From positions 14,408,002 through 14,472,001 of the forward strand of contig OY987242.1 of NCBI GenBank assembly GCA_963920765.1: a stretch of DNA of 64,000 bases, in the 5' to 3' direction. The position numbers were made by a program, and so were the translations under genes. The stretch comes from Ulota crispa (Eukaryota > Streptophyta > Bryopsida > Orthotrichales > Orthotrichaceae). Below, one piece after another: positions 25,762-36,809 of this stretch. The notes below the pieces were generated by a model. It had not been told where the DNA came from and made no database searches. It saw only the letters and a program-made list of their open reading frames with translations. Every line of letters starts with the position of its first letter. The first letter of the stretch is position 1.

Positions 25762-27710
25762 ATGGAAGGGGGGAAGACTCAATGGAATCCATGGTGCACT
25801 CAACGACTAGATGGGAAAAGTGCATGCAATTACTGCGAGACTTTGATAAGTTTTCAAAAAGATTGTTTGTTTTTCCATTTGGGGTACAAAGGAAATTGTA
25901 ACCCCCTGATGTGAAGTGCAATAAAGCCAGTGCAACTATGAAAACAATGTTTTTCAATTGTAGAGGACATGCACTTGCAATCTCTCTGGGTAAAAACAAG
26001 AATAATGTGGAAGTGACATCCCTGTCATTAACTTCAACAATTGCGGTACAAAGAGAGCGACAACATATTGTTTTGGTCTTTGCAAATGATGGTGCGGAAT
26101 AGTATGAGGGGAATTGCTCCCACGTACAATCTTCAGAGGCATATGGCCCTAGTTTAATCCCTAGTTGACCTTTGAGGCAATTATCTGTACAAAAAGGAAT
26201 GAACTTTTCAAAATAACAAATGCTGGACAAAAAATGAGCTAAGTTTTTTCATGAAGCCAATATACCATTCAATGTAGCAAAGCACCTTGGTTTTGTAGAT
26301 GCAATGAGATCAACATTGAAGGCAAGAGTTTTGTACAAACCTCCAACTTACCATGCACTTTGTACAAAGCTCCTAGAATCTGCATAAGACAAAGAGGTAG
26401 CAACAATGGTAGAAAAGACTAGGGGACCAATCCACAAGTATGGTGTGACAACATACTCTAATGGATGGGACAATGTCTTACATCGGCTATTGATCAATAT
26501 TGTGTTGGCATGTACAAGTGGAGAGATATTTTTTGGCACAATAGATACTACTAGTGAAAGCAAAGACGCTACCTATGTAACTAATTGTATGTTTGATTTC
26601 TTTGAAGAAGTGGAGGGACAAAACATAGTACATGTTTGCTCAAACAATGTAGAGAGCATGCGTGCTGCCTCTGCTTGAATAATTGGACAATTTCCACACA
26701 TTTACTTTCAAGGTTGTGCAGCGCAAGTGTTGGACCTTTTACTTGAGGATTGGAGAGGACAAGATTGGATAACAAGCATTGTGGGGAAAGTGAGGGTCAT
26801 TGTAAATTACATTTGCAGGCATCACATGCCACTTGCAATCTTTTGTTGACATTCTCCTAATCACATGCTAAAAAATCCAAATGAAAAGCGCTTTGCAACC
26901 ATGTTCATTATGATTGAGTGTTTGGTGGAAGTAAAGGAAGGCGTGGAATCAACTATCCATGATCCGCAATGGAATGAGTATTTGAGGAAATTGTCAACTG
27001 ATGAAACGCAAAAAAATGCAAAGTCTATTCAACAACATGTGCAATTAGATGCCTTTTGGAAGTCATGTTTGAACTTCATGCACATGGTGGAGCTTGTCTT
27101 GGTTGCCTTTTGAGAGTTTGATGGCAAATGTCCATGTATGGAGAAGGCATGATTTGTGATGAAGAACGTGGAGAAGGCAGTTTTATCTTTCAAAGATCCA
27201 CCGTTTTTGTTACTAGCTCATTATGCGGGTTGCGCTAAAGACAAATTTTACACAAATTGGAATATGATGAGAATAGATCAACATTACACAAATGCTCTTT
27301 TAAATCCCTTTTTACTTGATGAAGTCAAGGTAATGGACCACGATGAAGCAAAAGATACCATATTGAGAGTATTGCGCAAAATGTCAGTTGGAGACTAAGA
27401 GTTTGCCACAGCTTTGTCTAAGTGCTAAACTTTCTAGAAGGGGCGCAGCCATTTTGGTGGACTCCCATGCGTTCACACTTTAAACTTGGAGCCCCATGAA
27501 TAGTGGGATCTTCTTGGAGCAGGTACCCGTACACTTGCACCAATTGCCAAAAGTATCTTTGCGCAAGTGTGCTCTGCATCATCATACAAACACAATTGAA
27601 GCATGTACTCCTTTGTTCACAACAAGGCCCGCAATAGATTGACATCAAAACATGCAAAGCAATTGGTCTATATGTATACCAATTCCAAGACTTTGAAAAA
27701 ATAGGGCTGC
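25762..27710 (+). pseudogene. hAT superfamily transposase, decayed
   Basis: A BED-type zinc-finger remnant starts at the ATG at 25762 (WNPWCTQRLDGK, CNYC, a later His). After one frame change, a single frame runs from 25911 to 27710. The DUF659 part spans about 26265-26700: PFNVAKHLGFVDAM, YGVTTYSNGWDNVLHRLLI and NVESMRAA, then the Cys-Ala-Ala-Gln...Leu-Asp-Leu-Leu-Leu-Glu-Asp block. The hAT dimerisation domain (hATC) lies at about 27535-27700: a Ser-rich block, then SMYSFVHNKARNRL and LVYMYTN. About fifteen in-frame stops interrupt it, with no frameshift between 25911 and 27710. It would have cut and moved the element in the nucleus; now it is dead. The domain order and length suit an autonomous hAT transposase. 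Confidence 0.85.
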
Positions 27711-27741
27711 AGCAAATCCAACAAGGTGGTATACCTAGAAC

Positions 27742-29043
27742 ATGCTAGTAGAAGACTCCATGATAGAAGAATTTGATGGTCTGGACAGTGGATCTGTTCT
27801 CTCTAACCTTGACGATGACAACTCCAATGAAGATGGTGGGAGGCATGAAAGGCGTATTCTAATTAATGAGTTTGTATATGACTTTAGTGAGGGAGATACT
27901 ATTAGCAATGGCCACGAGGGACTCAAACAAAGGCCACTACAAGTTCCAAATACATGGATTGCTGCACCAAGCGGAGGAAATACAGTTGAGAATGTTGTGA
28001 CACAAACTCTGTCAAGTCTAGACCTTAATGACAAATAAGTGGCCACTTTGACATTACCAAGTGGTATTTATGTTTAAAAAAGATGCAAACATGATGAGGT
28101 GGTAGCACCAGCATTGCCTTTTGAAAACCCTTGTATTGAAGGGCCTTTTTGTACTGCTAAGCTTGATATGCCCCCTGCATATGAAGTCTCCATTAGAGTG
28201 CAATGTGAAATGCCAATACTGGACAATCTACCAATTCAAAATTTGTCAAAGCCGTCCTCTTTCAAGGTTCATCGCTGTGCATTGACTTTGTTGATAGGCA
28301 CACAGTTGACAAACCTCCTTCCAACTTTGAATATGTTAGAGCGTTGGACTTCAAACTGTGCTTCATCATGCCTAGGGATATGTTTGAACAATCCATCCAA
28401 ACATCCACATCAAGAAGGTAATACTAGTAATCATGTGAGTAAAAGAAGACAGCATAGGCTGCAAAGAAAACATGTAGCAGCCCAACCATGTGATTCTATA
28501 GGGATGTCCAATACAAACAAGGTTATAGATGCAATCAAGCAAAGACCTATTAGGACAATGTCCTCCATTGTTTGTCCTTTTCCTCCTCCAAATCTTGTCC
28601 CTCTTTCTAATGCATTGAGTCCATGTGGTAGTGCGAGATCCAACCATGATGACAAATCCAAATCTGTTGGTGGTATGTCTGGTGACTAAGGCGAGGTTTG
28701 CAAAGATTGTGATTATAGAGTGTCGCAAAAAATTCCAATACTCGGACTTGGCGACAATCAAACAACTATAGAAGAGGGTGATGTACTTAGTTCTAGGTGC
28801 AATCTTAGGCACAAAAATTGTTGAGTGCTTCTATGTGGAAGAGAACAACGTCTTCATGTTGTCATATGCGATGGTTTAGGGTGCTCATTATTCATCACCT
28901 TACATGCCAATTTTGGCAATAATATAAAGTACCACTCTTGTTTCTTTCACTCTCATGAAGTGACAAAGGACGTGCATAATTACATTTTTGCACATTATGT
29001 CCATGTGTTTTTATATGACTTTATTCCACATTTTTTTCCTTAA
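27742..29043 (+). pseudogene. unrecognised reading frame downstream of the hAT transposase
   Basis: One frame stays protein-like for 1.3 kb with few stops: an acidic piece (27742-28038), a 196-codon open run (28099-28689) with Pro/Leu-rich start and Lys/Arg/Gln-rich middle, then VCKDCDYRV and a run to 29043. The acidic first part resembles the usual tail after hATC, so this may be a C-terminal extension of the transposase after one frameshift. It could also be a second gene of the element. No known domain is recognised. Confidence 0.4.
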
Positions 29044-30319
29044 AATTTAAAGCAAACATTGCTTTTGAAATATTTCATTCTTTTTAGTTGACATGGTGGT
29101 TTCAAATTGCAGTGCTTCAATCCATTTAGGCCTGTCAGGTAGTCATGAAACGTAGAGGTGGTATTGGTATTACAATTTACTACTTTACCTTGTGAAAGAC
29201 CAAATTATTTTCTATGTCAAAATCAATGCAAAATGCCACTTCTAGGAGGTTTATGGTAAAGGAAAATTTTGTTTTGTATTACAAAAATGCAACTATAAGG
29301 TCTTGGCCCAAACTACAACGAGTGCTTGTGGAGATCAGCTCTTGCCAAATGATATGAAGTGACATGTTTTCATGTAAAGTAATAAAAAATAAAATCCGTG
29401 ATGGCTAAACAATTCATGCACTCATATTTTTTTTATCCTAGATTTTATTAGGATTATTGTACTAGGAGTTGCACTACAATTTCTCTATGTACAAAATCAA
29501 GTTAGGTAATTAGGTTAGTGTGGGAGAATATTGAAATCAATTGTAACCATACATACAACATATGGAAAAATTAGTAAATAGAAAAAGGTATAGAATGAGT
29601 GAAATCACTAAATGGGTAAGCATTGAAATATTGAAATGAAACATGCTAATCCCAACAATTAGAAAGCTATGATCAACAATCTACTTAATTTGATTTTATT
29701 GGTTTACCAAAATACATAAAATTTATTAAAACAAAGGGCTTCTATTATTGTTGTAGAGTATAAAACCCCTCATTGACTATAAAGAAAAACTCCCTAAAAC
29801 CATGACTTCATTGATTGAAATTGAATCATTCTAAGTTGTTTTTTACAAAAGAAATTGACTAGTTGTATTTGGGATTTAGGGTACAATTGTACACACAATC
29901 CTATGCAAATGTCCCTAAGTTTATGCATAACTTTTTCATCAAATGACAAAATTAAGACAAAACTAGATGCCCACATAGGTGTCGGCTTCCCCAACCTTTA
30001 GTAAGAGTCTAAGATAATCACACAAAGTCGTTCACACATACGTACATTTCTAAAGGCCAAAACCAAGCCTTTCCCCCAAATAGACAATTGTCCTTCACGG
30101 GTTCAAGCTTAGTTTGTAAGTGTTCAATGCACATGTTGTACTTCTAGTTCTTTTGTTGATTTGTGCATATTTGCACACAAACTTTGAGCCTGCATGGTCC
30201 ACTTTACAATTGGAATTAACTAAATTACATACCACAAAACCAATCATTAGAAAAAGTTTGAAAATGATCACAAAAACATTTACTTATCTATAAAAAAAAA
30301 AACATAGAAAACAATATAT
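29044..30319. other. AT-rich spacer between convergent pseudogenes
   Basis: No open frame or structure of note. It lies between the 3' ends of the plus-strand hAT gene and the minus-strand kinase-like gene. Confidence 0.4.
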
Positions 30320-32131
30320 TCATAAAAGACTGCAAGCATTGCTACACATGTACTTCTCTAGTATTATAATGGACGCCAGTGCTATGTAGTACAACCCAAA
30401 ATTTGCACTTGAATTGTAATATACTAATACCAAGCATTCCTTTCTAGCTTGTTTGTCCTTTAGTTCTTGTTCTTTTTGGGCTTTGCAATAGAAACCCGTA
30501 GGTGGTGTCCAATTTGTTGGAGCCCCACTAAGTTGTTGTATGGCATGTGTCACTAAATGTTGTTGCAGTGAATCCACCTTGCACAATTCATCCAATGCTA
30601 CTTGGAATGCACTAAATGTAGTATGATCAAGAATCATCTCTTCATTTCCTCAATCTTCCTTCCATACCTTTGCTGCAATTCTCCCTAAGTCATATCCATT
30701 TGTGTGTATACCTACACATAGTAGCTTAACCACAGCAAGAGGAGATAGAGAAGATCCTGCCCCTCCAGTCAAGTACATCAATTCCAATGCCACCCACCAA
30801 CATTTTTGTCTTCTTGCTTGCAACTATTGTGGCTCTTGGAATTGATACAACAAAGGGGTTATTTCATTTAGGCAACTACCCATTCTCCAATTGCATAGCC
30901 TGATCCACATAATTCTTCCATCATTGTTTGGAAAGTGCAACATGATGTTATGCAGAGTGATGTCATTGTGTAGTACCAAGTATTGTTGCATTGCCTCCAC
31001 AATGCAAATCAACACCCACGCAAATTTGGTGCAGTTGAGTTTGTATGCCATGATTCATTTGGCTTCTTCCATCACTTGTGGAGTTGCATGATATGCAAGC
31101 TCTCCAGTTTCTTCATAGTCTTTGTTCTTGTGATCTATTTGAAACATGGCACTCAAAGTACCTCCATTCCACCATTGTGAGTAACATTCCATAGTTGTGT
31201 CATTCACACCAAAGAATTTGATGACTCCTAGATGCTTGCAAAGGCAAACCAATGCCTCAATGGACAATATCTCCCTAGCCTTCTTCAAGTCATCAACATG
31301 CAAAGACGTCTTCCCTGCTAATTCCATTGTATTGGGAATATGTTTTGAATCTTAGAGGCAAATCCTATGCACCAGTCCATGCCCCCATTGTTTGTTGTTG
31401 CTAGAAAAGGCATTCACCACGACTCCTTGCTCAAGGAACACCACCTCTCCTACCGTTGTTTGACATATGGCCAATTTTTGACTCTTTTGAAACCGCAAAA
31501 CAGAGCAAATATTGCTTGAAGAGAATCCACGGATTGCATTGTGCCACTAGTACACCTTTCTGTGCAGCAGCTTCAAAGCTTATTCTTTTGGCACATCATC
31601 TTGTTTGAAGCCTTGTGTGTTATTGGCGACTTGGACAAGGTTGAAGATGCAAGTCTACACTTAATCATCAAGCCATTTCTTGTAGTTCTCCTTCATGCAG
31701 TCTTCCAACTACTTGTCCCTACACATTGTTGTCTAGAACATGTGGTGAAATTTCTTCTTAATGACAACTACTCCTTGGGTTCCATGTGAGATGTATGTCG
31801 TATTCAATTGCAAGATGGAGTACTGCTCAAAAAAATTCAGTGCTACTATGTGCAACCTCCTCGTTGCAACCTTTCTTAGCCAATCATCAAGGTTTGTAGC
31901 TTTGTGCCTCTTTTGTTGCTTTTGCTTCTTCCCCTTTAAGGATTCCCCAACATCGACAGCATTCACCCCTTCTACTCCTACAGCTACAACCTTTGAAACA
32001 CAATCTATTGATTTTGGAAATATTTGCACAACTAGAACTCCAATGCATGTGAACCAAGTATCAACCTTCTCCTTCAAAAAATCATGTATTGCCATTGAAA
32101 ATGTGAAATATAAGTAGGGTAACAAGAACAA
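30320..32131 (-). pseudogene. protein-kinase-like pseudogene in the hAT region
   Basis: A single minus-strand frame of 604 codons starts at 32131 and carries about ten stops and no frameshift. The first 130 residues are unrecognised (a Lys/Gln-rich run, then NLDDWLRKVATRRLH). The second half follows the kinase fold: VIKFFGVNDT, a hinge-like WWNGGTL near 31174, the catalytic-loop-like LVLHNDITLHNIML near 30970 (HRD to HND), a DFG position reading NWR near 30892, WVALELM in place of APE near 30790, and YDLGRIAAKVW. Arg of HRD and Asp of DFG are missing, so it was a pseudokinase or has decayed. It starts about 160 bp inside array 2 and faces the hAT gene, which suggests it belongs to the same element. 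Substrate and role are unknown. Confidence 0.6.
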
Positions 32132-32299
32132 AGGGTTTAGGATTTAGGGTTGCCAAATTTGCAAAACTTTCCCCACCCTCTTTTACCCAAGCCCATATCC
32201 AAGCATCCATGCTCCCAAACAAAGATTGGAGACAATCCAAGACAAGGAAGCACTGTTAGAGTAGGAGAGATTTGTGCATGTTTAACCAAAAGTGACATA

Positions 32300-32780
32300 T
32301 AAGTACCCGATTATTGTGGACGGCCAGTCCGTTGACAAAACAGGCAATTTGTCAAGGTGATGGGCAGGAGCTCTACAGGAGTGGCAATCTGTCAAGGGAA
32401 TAGGTGCTCCATTGAGAAAACGTCTATTACGTGCAAGAGACATCCATCCCGTTGGCAAGATGGACCATTCTTCCATATAGAATCAAGAGATCCATTTGCA
32501 AATTGGATGGGCAGTTGATGGCGCGGACAGCCTGCCCGTCTAGGGGAGGTTGGGAGTCCCGTTCGAGGAAAAGACGATCTATTTGGGGAATGGTCGACTT
32601 GGCCATCCATGGAACAGAAAAGCCGTCCGTTGGATCTTGGGCACGGATGGCAAATCCGTCCAAGAGAGTTTGAGAGGTCCGTCAAGGGGAGTGTTGGCCC
32701 GTCCATAAAATTGTTGACCTTGCCTTGAAAGGATCAGACAGGTCGTCCATTGGAATCCATACACGGACGGTCAAATGGTC
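32300..32780. repeat. diverged array with about 20-bp period (array 2)
   Basis: Cores such as GTCCGTTG, CCGTCC and GACGG recur about every 20-21 bp; for example three units start CAATTTGTCAAGG, CAGGAGCTCTACAGG and CAATCTGTCAAGG. It is CpG-rich compared with its surroundings. It lies just upstream of the minus-strand kinase-like gene, mirroring array 1 at the hAT gene, and is a candidate right subterminal array. Confidence 0.6.
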
Positions 32781-33132
32781 TAAGGGTCAAAGGCATCACA
32801 AAATAGCCTTTGATTTACCTCAAGACACCAAATGTGTGCATGAAAGCGTTGAGATAGTTCCAAAATGTGATCCAATCTTATATTGGTGATTTATTGCCAA
32901 TAGGTTTCAGATTTTTCAAACGAGGCCAAACCCCGCCATATATTGGGCAATGGTGCAAGCCCATGGCAAATCTGCCTAAACAAGGTCCCCCCTAAAAGTG
33001 CCATGTTATCATTTTCTTTTGGTCAATTATATCCACAAAAATTCCCACATTACGTAATGTCTAACATAAGTTCGTGGCTCAAAATCAACTGATTCACAAA
33101 AAATGTGTTAATGGATTTTCCTAATCCTCCCT

Positions 33133-33792
33133 TGAACCCCTAAATGTCCAAAGCACCCAATTTGGGTGTTTATAAAATTTTGGAGATGAATGAAACCTCA
33201 TCAAATTATTGCTTTTAGTAAATTTTTTACAACACCAACTTATTTTGAAGTCTATTTTCAACATCAAAAATCTGATTATGAAAATGAATGTTCGTAGTTT
33301 TTATACTCAAGCTTTTGTACAATGGTGACCATTGCAAATTTGCAATCTTGAGTTTTTAGTGTTAGGAAATCTTGAAAATGAACCTCAAGTACACTAGAGC
33401 TTAGAGAGAAATCCATATTCAAAGTTCATTTAAAATAAATATAGGAGTAGATTTTGAAAGTTGTAAATCAATCAAAGTCCTACATGTTATGACCTTAAAC
33501 CCCATATATTTTTGGTGACCAACTTTTTAGATTTGACATGTGAAACAGAGATTGGAAGATTTCAAGTCAATATTGCAGTTTTAACACCCTCATGTTCAAA
33601 CATTATAATCTTTCAAACTATAAGTAATGTTGTTGAGTTTTCTTTTTCAATGTATGCTCTAACATGTTTGGTATCAATTTGTACGGTTACAAGTACAAAA
33701 AACTTGATGAAAGTTATGCAAAGTTTGATTGATTATTTACTTTCATGAAAAGTCCAAAAAGCTCAAAAGGGCCTTGGGTATTTAGGGGTTAA
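33133..33792. mobile_element. TTAA-CCC terminal-inverted-repeat element 1
   Basis: The left end reads TGAACCCCTAAATGTCC and the right end, reverse-complemented, reads TTAACCCCTAAATACCC. A TTAA target (left copy changed to TGAA) and CCC termini are the signature of piggyBac-type elements. It is 660 bp and non-coding. Confidence 0.55.
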
Positions 33793-34009
33793 CCCTTCCA
33801 AGCTTGCATTTGTAAGAAAGCGACCCCAACATTGGTCACCCATGATAATGACTACAATTGAACCTAGAGAATTTTTGAAGGCACCTCTTCCTAACATCAA
33901 TTTGCACTCCAAATTTCAAGTCCATCCAAGTTCATTTGCTAAAGCATTGAAAATGACCCTCCCTTTTGCCATAAATGTTAAGTGATACAATAAAGCCAAA
34001 AGGGGTTGC

Positions 34010-34330
34010 CAATGAGTGAGTGTTAATAAATTCCACAAAAATTTCCACATAACCCTCACCCTAATTAGAAGCATTGGTGTCAAGTTTCAAGTCATTTTGA
34101 ATAATATTGCTATGTGATTTGAATAGGAATTGCATTATTCCATCTTCAAACAATTACATGAAATTGTGAATCCTAAGAAGGTCACCAATGAGTGAGTGTC
34201 AATAAATGCCAAAAAAATTCCCACATAATCTTCACCCCAATTGGAAGCATTGTTGCAAGTTTCAATTCATTCTGAATAATTTTGCTATGTGATTTGAATA
34301 GGAACCTCCTTATTCCATCTTCACCTCGGC
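34010..34330 (+). repeat. 176-bp tandem duplication
   Basis: CAATGAGTGAGTGT recurs at 34010 and 34186, and about 140 bp after each are clearly homologous (through CTATGTGATTTGAATAGGAA). A weaker third unit may precede it from about 33830. Confidence 0.75.
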
Positions 34331-35404
34331 ACCTCTCACCCAACTCCACATGTTCAAGTACCCATTGCCTGGCAATTTTATGAGGATTCTATGGAACAAT
34401 ACAAGGCTTTTTCTTTCCCAAAGAAGGATGAAGAGAGAGGCTCTTCTCCCTGGTTAGACTGATGAAGTGACAATGTTGACCTCATTTGAACTTCTAACCG
34501 CTAGGCCTCTGCCGCTCTACTTTGAGCAAAGCATTTTGACATTTCAAACACTAACAGCTGTCAAGGTAGTAAATAAGCAGCTAGTAAATAAGATACAACA
34601 TATAGTACATTTAGGTTGTCTTAACAGTTAGGTTGATTTACCTTGGCAAAGTTACCTCATGACTCGCCAAATTATCTCATGATTCAATCTTCGCCACCTA
34701 GAAGGCTACAATAAGGCATGTTACTGTTTTAATTCTATACTAAGTTGTAATGATGTGAAATGTTCTACCTTTGTTTATGGCTTTGGAGCTTGTTAATACG
34801 CCCAACTTTTACTTGCTTCCTCTGTTGCTAATCATAACAATTATTGACAAACAATACTATAATCTTGGTAAATATTTAAATAGTATGAAATTTTGAGAAA
34901 TTAGTATGAAGGCAATGGGCAACCTAAATGCACTAATTGGTGTGGAAAAGAAGAGAGGAGAATGCAATTCTACACTAAGAATTTATTCCAAAACAAATGA
35001 AAGTTTTATATAGTTGTCATATCTTATAATCTGCAAGAAGCTATTTTATGGCTATAGAAGTAACAAAGATATTGAGCCCACTCTGATGACATTAGAATAG
35101 GCAACCTCAACCAATGTTTAGAGCTATCTCAAAAAGAATTCAAATGAGTACAAATAATTGCTGAGAGTCAAGGGATCGTTGTAGGACTTTTTCACGTCAA
35201 GTGAATGCAAGTGGTGGTGTAAATGCTTGCAACCTTGGTTAGACAAATTCAAAATGTTGTACAAGTTCACTAGGTGGGTGGATAAGATTGGATCTCCTAG
35301 ATCACTCTCACGGCTATGAGTTTTGCCTAAGCGCCTTGTAATCATCATTTACAGAGAATTTTGGCTATCTTCTCATGAGTATTTATTTCTTAGAGCCAAA
35401 TTCG
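34331..35404. other. no gene seen
   Basis: AT-rich DNA without a recognisable frame. It contains one copy of a dispersed motif GGGCAACCTAAATGCA at about 34918, also seen near 45256 and 46420. Confidence 0.4.
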
Positions 35405-36130
35405 TTAACCCCTAAAGGACCACTTGTCCCTGCAGGGGACAAAGGGGATTCTGAGCATGTATTTATGGCTAAACTACTTTGTGTAATTATTTGAAACTTT
35501 TATGGAAGATAGGGAATTCAAAGATTTATGTGGGCATCTAATTTTTTCCTCATTCCAGCATTTATTGAAGAAGTTAACAATGAATTTATGAGAATTTTAG
35601 TTTGGCAGGAACTCCAAAAACTTTTTTAAAAATGCATTTTTTTAAAATTAAAATTTAAAATTGATTCTTTAGATTAATATGTATGTGGGAAGCTTTGAAT
35701 CATTCAATCCTAATTGATGACATGAAAGTTATGAGAAGTTTTAGTTTGCAAGTAGGCACAATTTTGAGATTTTTCACACTTACCCGCAAACTAAAACTTC
35801 TCATAATTTTCATCTCATTAATTGGAATTGAATGATTCAAAGCTTTCCACTTATAAATAAGTCTAAAGAACTAACTTCAAATTTTTATTTTAAAAAATGC
35901 AATTTTTAAAGAAGTTTTTGGACTGCTTGCCAAACTAAAATTCTCATAAATTCATTTTTAAATTCTTTAATAAATGTTGGAATGAAGAGAAAATTAGATG
36001 CTCGCATAGATCTTTGAATTTCCCATCTTCCATAAAAGTTTCAAATAATTACACAAAGTAGTTTAGCCATAAGTACATGCTCAGAATCTCATTTGTTCTC
36101 TACAAGGACAAGTGGTCCTTTAGGGGCTAA
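35405..36130. mobile_element. TTAA-CCC foldback element 2 (726 bp)
   Basis: The element begins TTAACCCCTAAAGGACCAC and ends GTGGTCCTTTAGGGGCTAA (right TTAA changed to CTAA). The two halves are reverse-complementary over most of their length, meeting near 35770. It is non-coding and piggyBac-like by target and termini. The same left arm recurs at 52727. Confidence 0.7.
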
Positions 36131-36149
36131 ATGGGCTAGATGCCATTTT

Positions 36150-36540
36150 TTGGGATGGACAGGTGGAATGTGGGCCGTCCCACTCAAAAAACGGGTTGTT
36201 GAGGACCAATAGGAGCCGTCTATGTGGACGGCCCGTTTGTCCGGCAAGGCCGTCAAGGAGTGGCGTTGATTGTTGAGGCCATCCTCCGTCACTTCGAGCC
36301 GTCAAGCCAGTCCAAGATCAAGCTTAGTCGTTGATGTTGTCGGCCGGTCCGTTCGTCAAGGCCGTCGATAATCCTAGATGGCATGTGAATTGTAATGATG
36401 GAAAAATGACGGTATAGACGGCACCTCAAATCTCCGGACAGACAGCCAAATTCATCGACGATAACCCGCACATGCAAACGGCCCGCCAAACCGTTGACGG
36501 ACGCCCAAACCTACGGACGGACTTCCTATCGGCGCACTGG
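36150..36540. repeat. diverged array with about 20-bp period (array 3)
   Basis: GGCCGTC, GTCCGTTCGTC and GACGGAC cores recur about every 20-21 bp. It is CpG-rich and like array 2 in sequence. It lies about 270 bp upstream of the ATG of the coiled-coil-like pseudogene. Confidence 0.55.
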
Positions 36541-36809
36541 CTGGTGATTAATAAAGACGGTGTTTCACTTTTCATTAGCTTGAGTAATTGGGATGTATAA
36601 ACTTGGTAAAATCCTTCATAATCATGCTTCCTCTCTTGAGTTGCATTGTCTTTGCTTGAGAAAGCTTTGCATTGTAATTCAAGAGGAAGTGCTATACATT
36701 TGGCATTTGTTTTGCCAAGTTTTAGTTGCCTCTACGCAACAAAAGGCAAAGCACTTTGCCATTTGTATCCTCCTATAGATTGTTGTTTTTTATTGCGCAA
36801 GTAAAGAGT

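Noticed and set aside
32282..32764. Several short frames across array 2
   Set aside because: They arise from the CpG-rich 20-bp-period repeat, which lacks stops by composition rather than by coding.
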